Of a stretch of 64,000 nucleotides of DNA, positions 35,043 to 43,166 are shown piece after piece (positions within the stretch are counted from its first letter, which is position 1; the number at the start of each line of letters is the position of its first letter). A program made the position numbers and the translations under genes. Source of the stretch: Fulvitalea axinellae. Its GTDB lineage: Bacteria > Bacteroidota > Bacteroidia > Cytophagales > Cyclobacteriaceae. The stretch covers positions 186,001 to 250,000 of the forward strand of contig NZ_AP025315.1 of the NCBI RefSeq assembly GCF_036492835.1, written 5' to 3'. The notes under the pieces were generated by a model. The model saw only the letters and a program-made list of their open reading frames with translations, searched no databases and was not told where the DNA came from.

Positions 35043-36317
35043 ATGGGGGTTTTTACGGACTGGATTAACAAAGGGCGAAACGCTAAGAAGAGGCTGTCGG
35101 AATCGGCGAGTGGCGCCGGAACATATATGCGCGACAAAAGGGATTCCTTTGCCCAACAAAGCCAAATGCAAAGCATGATGGACCGGGGAACCGCGGCCAA
35201 ACAAGGTGTGGAATCCAAAGTAAACGGTGTGCGCGAAGGGGCTGGCGGTATGCGTCAGCAGGCTTCGGAGAAGCTTTCCGGGTTTAGGCAAAGCGCTTCG
35301 GAAAAGGTGGGGAATATGCGAAAAGGCGCTTCCGAAAAGTTTTCGGGGATGAAACAAAGCGCCAGCGATAGGCTGTCGGGCATGAAGAAAAGCGCGGGCG
35401 AAAGACTCTCGGGAATGAAACAGGGCGCCAGCGATAGGCTATCAAGCATGAAGCAAGGGGCGGGAGAAAAATTTTCGAGCCTCAGGCAGGGCGCCAGCGA
35501 CAGGTTCGGCAGTATGCGGGAATCATTATCTTCCAAAACCTCTGGTGTATCCGGATTTTCCCCAGGATTTGCATCCGGGTTCTCATCCTTCTCTTCGGTA
35601 GGCACTCCCGACATGTCGGGCTGGGAATACCAGCTTCCGGCCTCATTGTCTTTGCCGGGAAGCGAATCTCTCTCTTCCGAATGGGACAGTATGGCCCTCG
35701 ACGATGAACAGCTTCAACAGTTTATCGCCTCTACGGCAACGGAACAAGAAAGTCCGGTGACGGGAAGCATGGACCAGATGTGGCCAGCCGACGACACTTA
35801 CGCATACTTGGGCCCGAGCGAAACACCCTTTTCCCTTACTCAAAGCGCCCAAGAACCCGTAGCCTCGGCTCCTCCCCACTCCACAAGCATACTTACCATT
35901 TTGGAATCTAACGAGCATGACAGTCCCGCTTACCGCAAAGCCTTACAGCCTTTTATGGCCAGTGGAAAGTCCCTGACCGATGCGGTTTACGAAAACTTGC
36001 TTACGCCTACGGGACAAGACTATTACGCCGAAAACGGTGGTCTGCTTAGGGAATATAACCTTCCAATGTATGCTTTAACAGCTACGGCACAAGACTGCCT
36101 ATCGGCCGGAAAAGAATATACCGAAACCCTTTCGGAAGTAATGGCCCATTGCTGGAACAGTTATTCGAGAATGTTAGACAAAGGATTTATCGACGAAAGC
36201 GGAGGTATTCCATTATTAGCTCATATTGCATGCTTCAAAGCAGTTGAACGTGTGGGCGGTACCGGTAAACAAAGAATGGGGACTGGTCGCATGCCTTGGC
36301 AACGGACCGGAAAATAA
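35043..36317 (+). CDS. Hendecad-repeat protein of unknown function
   Basis: A 424-residue protein without signal peptide or membrane helix. Residues 72-159 are eight perfect-length 11-residue repeats with consensus (Q/K)(S/G)A(S/G)(E/D)(K/R)(L/F)S(S/G)M(K/R), predicted to form a long amphipathic helix or right-handed coiled coil, similar in style to LEA or apolipoprotein-type repeats. The preceding 70 residues are also polar and helical. Residues 165-270 are Ser/Gly/Gln-rich and probably disordered. The C-terminal 140 residues look like a folded helical domain with three Cys (AQDCLSAG, AHCWNSY, IACFKAV). No family was recognised. A strong terminator follows. Confidence 0.75.
   Translation: MGVFTDWINKGRNAKKRLSESASGAGTYMRDKRDSFAQQSQMQSMMDRGTAAKQGVESKVNGVREGAGGMRQQASEKLSGFRQSASEKVGNMRKGASEKFSGMKQSASDRLSGMKKSAGERLSGMKQGASDRLSSMKQGAGEKFSSLRQGASDRFGSMRESLSSKTSGVSGFSPGFASGFSSFSSVGTPDMSGWEYQLPASLSLPGSESLSSEWDSMALDDEQLQQFIASTATEQESPVTGSMDQMWPADDTYAYLGPSETPFSLTQSAQEPVASAPPHSTSILTILESNEHDSPAYRKALQPFMASGKSLTDAVYENLLTPTGQDYYAENGGLLREYNLPMYALTATAQDCLSAGKEYTETLSEVMAHCWNSYSRMLDKGFIDESGGIPLLAHIACFKAVERVGGTGKQRMGTGRMPWQRTGK
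35256..35519 (+). repeat. Eight tandem 33-bp coding repeats
   Basis: Each 33-bp unit encodes one 11-residue repeat of the hendecad protein (residues 72-159). The units differ at synonymous and conservative positions, so they are not a recent amplification. Confidence 0.85.
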
Positions 36318-36337
36318 TATGCTTTTACGCAAAAACA

Positions 36338-36365
36338 GGGGGCGCAATAACTATACTGCGCCCCC
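36338..36365. terminator. Bidirectional terminator between convergent genes
   Basis: GGGGGCGCA (36338-36346) pairs perfectly with TGCGCCCCC (36357-36365) around a 10-base loop. It lies between the converging stops at 36317 and 36390. Flanking A- and T-rich tracts are short. Confidence 0.85.
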
Positions 36366-36389
36366 AAACTCTTCCCGTTCGAATCTTGA

Positions 36390-37529
36390 TTAATTAACTG
36401 CCGGGGTCATTTCCCAAAACTGTTTCGGGTTATTGGTAATATAAAACCGTAAAACCATTCCGCTTTTATACTTCGATTCCCTTATTTCCGGCTTTTGATT
36501 GATCCCGTCAAGCGGAAGTAACTGTACATATTCCACAGTTTTGTCTTTGCCGTTTGTCTCTACGTCATATGCCGACCTTACAGGCACTTCAAGTCGATAA
36601 AGGTTTTTCGCCATATATTCGTACAAATAATGCTCCTTGGTTTGAGATACCCGCCTATTCCAGTTTGCGTCAGGATTAAGGATCAAAGGTTTATCGTTTA
36701 CCAAACGTTCCCGGACTTCCTGAATCCCCAGTAATTCCCCTTTCTCATCCATCACATACGCCGAAAAAGTAGGGTCCATCCAAACCCATTTCCCCAATTC
36801 ATTAGAATATACAGCGTTTATTACGTGACAATCCTGAAATTTTAACGGCTTGGGCATACAAGTAACCATTCTGGATTTAAACCCCATGGCTAAGTAACAT
36901 TCATTCAGTACCGTAGCCATCATTCTACAGTTGATTCCCCTATTTTCATTTTGGCATACCTTAATAAGATCTATAGCATTCTGTAATTTGGGATTCCTAC
37001 TATTACCGTCATGACGAACAATGTTATGAACCCAATCCATCATATTGATAAATTTTGAGGCTTCGCTTCCTTTTCCCGCAATCGAGTCCAGATTAAACGC
37101 TTTTCTGATCTTTTGCAAATCGACATCATTCAATCCCGCATATGTAAACTTCGGGATATTCCGTCGCTGGGTATTGTCATACTCCGCCGCCTTCTTCAAA
37201 GTTGTAAGATACGGTTCCCTATACGCTATTTGTGTAAATGCGGAGTCCTTACCGTTTAGCAAAATCACAAAGTCAAACTTTGTGTTTTCCCTTAGGTCAA
37301 CACTGATCGAATCAATATCTGTATAGAATGTTACCCGTTCTCCTAATTTGCTCGAATGATAAATATCCGGCCTTAATTCGGGCACTAATGTCCATGTTGC
37401 AGAATGGAAATCTTTACCGTCTCTAATGCTTACTGTCTTGGAAGTAGCCTTGACAATTGGTAAAGGTGATTGGGCCATAGATTGAGTAACCCAAAAAATC
37501 AAAACAACAACGGTTAATAAATGTCTCAT
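36390..37529 (-). CDS. Exported transglutaminase-like (papain-fold) protein
   Basis: A 379-residue protein with a signal peptide (1-19, ending SMAQ). The transglutaminase-like core holds the expected triad: Cys in ENRGINCRMMATVLNE, His in QDCHVINAVYS and Asp in WVWMDPTFSAYV. The N-terminal 100 residues form a beta-rich domain. Bacterial members act as peptidases or amide-forming enzymes in the envelope; the actual substrate is unknown. It is a single-gene unit ending at the shared terminator. Confidence 0.85.
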   Translation of the reverse strand: MRHLLTVVVLIFWVTQSMAQSPLPIVKATSKTVSIRDGKDFHSATWTLVPELRPDIYHSSKLGERVTFYTDIDSISVDLRENTKFDFVILLNGKDSAFTQIAYREPYLTTLKKAAEYDNTQRRNIPKFTYAGLNDVDLQKIRKAFNLDSIAGKGSEASKFINMMDWVHNIVRHDGNSRNPKLQNAIDLIKVCQNENRGINCRMMATVLNECYLAMGFKSRMVTCMPKPLKFQDCHVINAVYSNELGKWVWMDPTFSAYVMDEKGELLGIQEVRERLVNDKPLILNPDANWNRRVSQTKEHYLYEYMAKNLYRLEVPVRSAYDVETNGKDKTVEYVQLLPLDGINQKPEIRESKYKSGMVLRFYITNNPKQFWEMTPAVN

Positions 37530-37966
37530 AGTAGTTTGATGTTGATTAAATATGATGTGTTTATATTTTTAATCTGCACAATACCATTTAGACTTACGTC
37601 TAAGAGAAAAGTAACACCTTATTGCTTTTTTATTTCAAAAAAATAGAAACCCACTCCATAAATCAATTAATTATCAACATAACCATATCTAATAATATTA
37701 TAAAGGCAAATATATGGATTCTAGTCTTCTATCTTGGGCCAAAAATTAAATCCTTAACTTGGAAGAGTCGCTGTTACAAACCATTTTGACTGAGTACAAT
37801 GACTATATAAAGTAATACCCAATCTCAGATTGCGTTTTACAAAAAAACACTCCTCAAACCGCCACTCCAACAAATCACCCCATATATGGAATAGCGCTTG
37901 AGAATAATCCGAAACAATAAGAGATTGAATCAAAACAACAACGCTTATTCGATCACTTGAAGATAA
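37530..37966. other. AT-rich intergenic region between divergent genes
   Basis: About 437 bp, clearly AT-richer than the flanks, holding the promoters of the transglutaminase-like and AraC genes. An 84-codon minus-strand frame (37754-38008) overlaps the AraC start and has no protein-like features. No confident promoter motif was found. Confidence 0.4.
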
Positions 37967-38824
37967 ATGGAAAATCAGGCTTCCCTCAAGAACATACAAA
38001 CCGAACAAGTCCCTGACTTTGCTTATAGCAAAATCATTTTGTCCGAATTACGGCAATACTTGGCGGTAACCGAATGTTCTCCGATTTCAATCAAAATCGT
38101 TTTACGAGGAGAAGAGCGGTATCGGGTAGAAAATCACAATTACCGACTATCCAACAATAGTTATATTATCGTAAACCAAGGGGACCAAGTGGAAACGGCA
38201 GTCAATTCAAAAGAGACCGTGAACGGTCTCTGTATTTTTCCTCCTATCGATTTGGTCAATGACGTTTTCTCGTCTTATTCCATCAAATCCCGCCGTGATC
38301 CTTTCGACGCTTCCGTCAACGATTCATTTTTCACCACTCACCTCCGCAATCTAAATCAAACGAATTTGGGTAAATACCTAAATGCCAACCTTCGTAGCAT
38401 TATAGGGAACAAGGAAGATAGTTTCGATTTTCTTGAATTCTATATTGGTATCGCCGAGGCCATGAGCGTGGACCAATTGGGAGTGGAAAAAATGATGGCG
38501 CAACTTAGCGCAACCAAGCGACATACCAAAGAGGAACTGTTTCGAAGAATGATGACCGTTAAGGATTATATTCATGATAATCAAAACAATAGGCTTGACC
38601 TAAAACAACTCAGTGAGTTGTCTCACCTCTCCAAATACCATTTCCTTAGGTCTTTCAAAAAAATATTCCGGAAAAGCCCTTACCAGTATCTTCTTTCCTT
38701 AAAAATCCAAAAAGCCGAGGTTTTATTGAAAAAAGGTTATTCCTATAACGAGATAACGGAAATGGTCGGTTTCTCCGATGTCAAGAACCTTAGAAAAGCG
38801 GTGGGGCAACGTGATCGGGCTTAG
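37967..38824 (+). CDS. AraC-family transcriptional regulator
   Basis: A 285-residue regulator. The N-terminal part resembles a small cupin-like sensing domain (NYRLSNNSYIIVNQGDQVE). The C-terminal HTH pair is DLKQLSELSHLSKYHFLRSFKKIF, followed by KSPYQYLLSLKIQKAEVLLKKG and EITEMVGFSDVKNLRKAV. The end (QRDRA) is shorter than usual, so the second HTH is slightly clipped. The target is unknown; the esterase-DUF885 gene downstream is possible. Confidence 0.9.
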   Translation: MENQASLKNIQTEQVPDFAYSKIILSELRQYLAVTECSPISIKIVLRGEERYRVENHNYRLSNNSYIIVNQGDQVETAVNSKETVNGLCIFPPIDLVNDVFSSYSIKSRRDPFDASVNDSFFTTHLRNLNQTNLGKYLNANLRSIIGNKEDSFDFLEFYIGIAEAMSVDQLGVEKMMAQLSATKRHTKEELFRRMMTVKDYIHDNQNNRLDLKQLSELSHLSKYHFLRSFKKIFRKSPYQYLLSLKIQKAEVLLKKGYSYNEITEMVGFSDVKNLRKAVGQRDRA

Positions 38825-38833
38825 ATTATTATG

Positions 38834-38868
38834 ATCTTAGGTATTTGGTATGAAGTATTAGGTATTTA
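38834..38868. repeat. GTATTAG-type heptamer tract, five units
   Basis: Units ATCTTAG, GTATTTG, GTATGAA, GTATTAG and GTATTTA begin 10 bp after the AraC stop. Confidence 0.78.
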
Positions 38869-39042
38869 ATCTAAACAGCAACCGGAGCGGATCAGGATGG
38901 AATAAATCATCCAAAAATCAAATTAGCAACTTTTACCCCTTTCCCGAAAATCATCATAGCTACTTTTACCATAGTAGAGATGGGCGGATAATCGAGCGTG
39001 GAATTAATCTACAATTACCCGTGATCTAAAAGTAAAACACTT

Positions 39043-41190
39043 ATGATGAAAAGGTTAATATTTTTATTCATGGCGGTATTGGGGTACACCATGACTTGGG
39101 CACAGACTGCTTACGAAACGGAAGAGATGCTGGATATAAGCTATTATAACGATAATACGTCCGATTCGGCATTTACAAAACTGAATATCGTTTTACCGAA
39201 AGGGATAGACAACCCGCCCGTTCTGATGTGGCTTGGCGGGGGCGCTTGGGCTTATGTTGATCGCCATAAACAAATGGGATTTTGCAGAAACCTCGCAAAA
39301 TCGGGAATAGCCGTTATCTCCGTCGGCCATAGGCTTAGTCCGGCGCTTTTGCCCGGGAGGCCAAAAAGAGAAACCGGTATACAGCACCCGGAGCATATCA
39401 AAGACGCGGCGAAAGCTTTCGACTGGATTCTTAAAAACGGCGCGCGATATTCCATCGATACCAACAATATCTTCGTGGGCGGGTATTCCTGCGGCGCCCA
39501 TCTTAGCGCTTTATTAGCCGCCGACAAGAAATACCTGAACGAACTGAATCTGGACACCAAAAATATACGCGGAATTATCCCTTTGGCCGGCGCATATGAT
39601 ATCCCGCGTTACAAAAAACTATTGGCCGAAGCCGATTCCAGCTATATCACAAACCATATCAACCCGGTATTCGGCAAAACTCATCAGGAACACCTTGACG
39701 CCTCCCCTACCACACACGCCGCAAACCTGACTTTGCCAATTTTACTGATGAATGAGCGTGACACGTATGTTTATAACGGAAACTTCGAAGAGGAAATTCT
39801 CAAAACCGGTAACCGTGATTTTCAGGTGATTAATCTTTACGATCATACGCATTTTAGTCTCTGGAAGGAGTTATCCGCCGATAGGCCAAGCGTAAACCGT
39901 AATCTGATAGCCGATTTTATCGGAAAATACATAGTCAAGTCAACGGAGCAATGGCGCGGCTTCGCCGATAAATTCGCAGACCAATACCAGAGTTTCGAAT
40001 TACCGCCACTTAGCCTATCGTATATCGATAACCTGAAGGCTATTCGTAAAAACGAGGATTTGGCTAAACAGGAAAGTTTCTTCAGAAACGCGCAACGTGA
40101 ATTGACGGCCTATAAACCCGAAGAACTTCCGAAACAGGATTGGCTGGATTACCAGATCGTCCGTTACCAAACCGTTATGAACCTGAACCGGATTTCGCTG
40201 GAAAAGAGATGGAACAAACAAAAGATCGATTCTATTTCCGATAAAGGAATATATACCTTACCGATGGGAAAAGAATGGTATACCTATTTTCTAAAAACAT
40301 GGATCGATATAAAAGTACAGCCAGATCAGCTTTATGAATTCGGTTTAGCGGAAATCGAACGTGTAAAGGGTAAAATAAAAACCATTCAGGAAAAATCGGG
40401 AATGGATTCCGCTGCTTTCGAAAAACATATCCAGGATAAATCCTTTTTCTATACCGATGTTCGGAAGGTTCAGAAAGCTTTTGAAAAAGCCCAAAAAAGA
40501 ATCGACAAGCAAGCCTCAAAGCTTTTTCCGTTTATGGATAAAGTGAAAACCGTGGGAATCAAAAAAGGCGAAAATCCGGCGTTGGCCAAAGTTCCGGCTT
40601 TTTATAATCCGTATAGCAAGATCTTCTATTACAACTACTTTGACAGACCATATAACAAACGGCAAATCGGTTGGACATACGCCCATGAGGGCGTTCCCGG
40701 ACATCATTATCAAATATCACTGGACCAATCGCTCCCCCGTTCGAAGGTATTGAAATCGTTTGAATGTTTAGGCTATGTGGAAGGTTACGCGGCGTATGTA
40801 GAGGAGATCGGAAATGAGCTGGGCGCTTATCAGGATATTTACGATGAATTGGGAAAATGGGAATGGGACTTAATCCGTTCGGTAAGGGTTCCATTGGATG
40901 TCGCGCTCAACTATTACGGCTGGAGCGATGAGGAAGCGCTTCGTTTTTGGCAAAAACATATCAAAGGAAAAGACGACATAGCCCGCCGTGAAATAGCGAG
41001 AATGAAAAGATGGCCCGCTCAGGTTATTACATATAAATACGGTGGAAACAAGATCCTGGAATGGAAGAAAGAGGCCATGAAGCGAAGCGACTTTAACCTA
41101 AAGGAGTTCCATACCAAGATACTTGAAAACGGATCAATTCCTTTCGCGATTTTGGAAGAATTGATGTTTAGCGAAAAACGGGCTTTGTGA
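39043..41190 (+). CDS. Exported alpha/beta-hydrolase fused to DUF885 (metallopeptidase-like)
   Basis: A 715-residue fusion with a signal peptide (1-20, ending TWAQ). Residues about 30-290 form an esterase-like alpha/beta-hydrolase: oxyanion-type LGGGAW, nucleophile Ser149 in GGYSCGAHL and a late His in YDHTHFSLW. Residues about 310-715 form a DUF885 domain with the zinc-site-like HEGVPGHH (548-555), a downstream Glu in GYVEGYAAYVEE and RVPLDVALNYYGWS. DUF885 proteins are thought to be metallopeptidases. The two activities may act in turn on an acylated peptide or similar substrate. Both catalytic sites look intact, and no stop or frameshift separates them. Confidence 0.88.
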   Translation: MMKRLIFLFMAVLGYTMTWAQTAYETEEMLDISYYNDNTSDSAFTKLNIVLPKGIDNPPVLMWLGGGAWAYVDRHKQMGFCRNLAKSGIAVISVGHRLSPALLPGRPKRETGIQHPEHIKDAAKAFDWILKNGARYSIDTNNIFVGGYSCGAHLSALLAADKKYLNELNLDTKNIRGIIPLAGAYDIPRYKKLLAEADSSYITNHINPVFGKTHQEHLDASPTTHAANLTLPILLMNERDTYVYNGNFEEEILKTGNRDFQVINLYDHTHFSLWKELSADRPSVNRNLIADFIGKYIVKSTEQWRGFADKFADQYQSFELPPLSLSYIDNLKAIRKNEDLAKQESFFRNAQRELTAYKPEELPKQDWLDYQIVRYQTVMNLNRISLEKRWNKQKIDSISDKGIYTLPMGKEWYTYFLKTWIDIKVQPDQLYEFGLAEIERVKGKIKTIQEKSGMDSAAFEKHIQDKSFFYTDVRKVQKAFEKAQKRIDKQASKLFPFMDKVKTVGIKKGENPALAKVPAFYNPYSKIFYYNYFDRPYNKRQIGWTYAHEGVPGHHYQISLDQSLPRSKVLKSFECLGYVEGYAAYVEEIGNELGAYQDIYDELGKWEWDLIRSVRVPLDVALNYYGWSDEEALRFWQKHIKGKDDIARREIARMKRWPAQVITYKYGGNKILEWKKEAMKRSDFNLKEFHTKILENGSIPFAILEELMFSEKRAL

Positions 41191-41266
41191 GTTCGGTGTG
41201 TTTAGACACTTTTTGTGAATTATGCGATTTTCTGAAAAAAGCTCCAGCCTTTTACCCCAACAAAGA

Positions 41267-41293
41267 AAGGCCACCCTCAGAAAGGGCGACCTT
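41267..41293. terminator. Probable terminator between convergent esterase and SusD genes
   Basis: AAGGCCACCCT pairs with AGGGCGACCTT with two mismatches around a 5-base loop. It lies between the stops at 41190 and 41337. The T-tract is weak. Confidence 0.55.
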
Positions 41294-41336
41294 GAACCTA
41301 TGTTGCTACTCTATTAGCTGTTGTGCTATTTCATTT

Positions 41337-43157
41337 TTATTCCCAGCCGGGGTTCTGTTCCAGTTTATCGTTCAGTACCAGTTCTTGGCTAGGGAGCGGG
41401 TACAGGTAATAATGCTCTGGAAAGGCCGGCGGAATACCTTGGTTCAGGTATGGCGACACGTAACCTTCGGTTTTGTTTCCTTGTATTTGCGGAACGTTAT
41501 TGTAATCCGCTTTTACTACGTACCGGCCTAGTTTTTCCTCGGCGGCTTCTTCCATAAGTTTCCAACGACGCAAATCGTCGAATCGGAATCCGTCGCACAT
41601 TAACTCTACGGCACGCTCGCGTCTGATTTCCCAGAGAACAGGAGCTACCTTAGCGTTGCGGGTAGGATCAAAGTTCGCGTCAATATCTGCTACGGTCATC
41701 GAGGCTACGTGTCCGCGGGCGCGTAGTTTGTTGATCGTTTTGTCGGCTACGCTTTGGTCAAAGCTTCCGAGTTCGTACATCACTTCGGCGTAGTTGAGCA
41801 TCACCTCCCCTATGCGGAAGATCGGCGCGTCGGTTTCGTCGTTGCCGTAAAACTTGATATGGTTAGTGTTGTACCACTTCCAGTTCTTATAGCCCGTAGT
41901 GGTTACGTTATAGCCGGGATCGTATGTGCCGGGCATATCGCCTTTCCTGAAGTTGGGCTGTCTTGGCTGTACAAAGCCCGCCCAGTTCACTTCGGGCATT
42001 CTTTTTCTTCCTTCCGGAGAAATCGAAGCCATCAGGTCCATAAATTCCCGGTCCAGAGCTTCGCCAGTGTGTTCCCACTTATGCTTGTCACCACCTACGT
42101 TCCCTTTTACTTTATAAGGAGGACAGATGATATAAAGCATCCTGCGGTCGCGGTTACGGAACTCTTGGTGCGGGGTGGCGTCGCCCTCGAACATCGGGCT
42201 GTTCCAGCGCGTCTGGCCATCGGCGCAGAGGAACATGTCCGCCGCTTTTTTGGTCAAGTCGCGACGCGGCGCTTGGCTGGTACGAATCCAGTGAGTCAAG
42301 TCGTGGACCGCTTGGCCAACCACATAATCTCGGTAGAATATGATCCCGTTTATACTCGAAAGATCTAACGAATTGTAAACGTCATCATAATTGTTATGTA
42401 TAGCGGGATAAGCGGCCAACAGATCTTCCGAGGCGCTTTTGCTCGCTTGCAGGTACTTGCCTTCGTCGCCAAGGTTATGGTATTTTCTCCAAGTTCCCTC
42501 AAAGAGTCCGAAACGCGAAATCAACGCTTTCACCACATTGGTATTGACAGTATTGGCGCCGTCGCCCCCAGCTTTTACGTTCTCCGCTGCAAAGTTCAGA
42601 TCATTCAAAATATTCGTAGCGATCTCGTCACGGCTTGCGCGTGGCGCATAGAGGTACTCGTCGTCCGTTTCGTTGATGTATTTGTCTACCCAAATTACGC
42701 CACCGTAGGCCTTCAGTAACTGAAAATAATGGTATGAGCGGAAGAAAAGGCCAACCGACTGCCAGTGGTTTTTCTCCTTTTCCGTAAGGGTATTGTTTTC
42801 CGGCAGGCTACCCAGCATCAAGTTGATCTCGCGAATAGCCTTGTAGCTGTTTTTGTACAACCCGTTGGGCGATGACGGCACCGTTATGTTATTCCACAGC
42901 CAGTTACTGCCCGTATTGCGTTCGCCGTGCAACATCATGTCGCCCGACCATTCGTTCCTGTCGTTGCCCCAACCGCTAAATCCACTGAACGTGGTATAGA
43001 ATTTCCACATATACAGCTTGTAGTTGTTGTAGGTGGTAAAGGTGGTCTTCTCCACCAGCGAGTATTCCGGAAGGCGTTCCAGCTCGTCTTCGCAAGCGCT
43101 AAGGAAGCCGGCTACGACGATAAATAGTATAGCGAATGTCTTTTTCATTTTTATCAT
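41337..43157 (-). CDS. SusD/RagB-family lipoprotein
   Basis: A 606-residue SusD-type lipoprotein; a second ATG three codons in (43148) is equally possible as start. The signal ends in AGFLSACED with lipobox Cys. The body has the family features: HWQSVGLFFRSYHYFQLLKAYGGVIW in the N-terminal TPR region, VMLNYAEVMYELG, and ERAVELMCDGFRFDDLRRW, ending with EHYYLYPLPSQEL and LEQNPGWE. It binds the substrate for the SusC encoded 9 bp upstream. It is longer than the SusD at 5076, as expected for the large RagB-type group. Confidence 0.95.
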   Translation of the reverse strand: MIKMKKTFAILFIVVAGFLSACEDELERLPEYSLVEKTTFTTYNNYKLYMWKFYTTFSGFSGWGNDRNEWSGDMMLHGERNTGSNWLWNNITVPSSPNGLYKNSYKAIREINLMLGSLPENNTLTEKEKNHWQSVGLFFRSYHYFQLLKAYGGVIWVDKYINETDDEYLYAPRASRDEIATNILNDLNFAAENVKAGGDGANTVNTNVVKALISRFGLFEGTWRKYHNLGDEGKYLQASKSASEDLLAAYPAIHNNYDDVYNSLDLSSINGIIFYRDYVVGQAVHDLTHWIRTSQAPRRDLTKKAADMFLCADGQTRWNSPMFEGDATPHQEFRNRDRRMLYIICPPYKVKGNVGGDKHKWEHTGEALDREFMDLMASISPEGRKRMPEVNWAGFVQPRQPNFRKGDMPGTYDPGYNVTTTGYKNWKWYNTNHIKFYGNDETDAPIFRIGEVMLNYAEVMYELGSFDQSVADKTINKLRARGHVASMTVADIDANFDPTRNAKVAPVLWEIRRERAVELMCDGFRFDDLRRWKLMEEAAEEKLGRYVVKADYNNVPQIQGNKTEGYVSPYLNQGIPPAFPEHYYLYPLPSQELVLNDKLEQNPGWE

Positions 43158-43166
43158 TTTAGCCGT

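Noticed and set aside
37754-38008. 84-codon minus-strand frame
   Set aside because: Overlaps the start of the AraC gene on the other strand and has no protein-like features.
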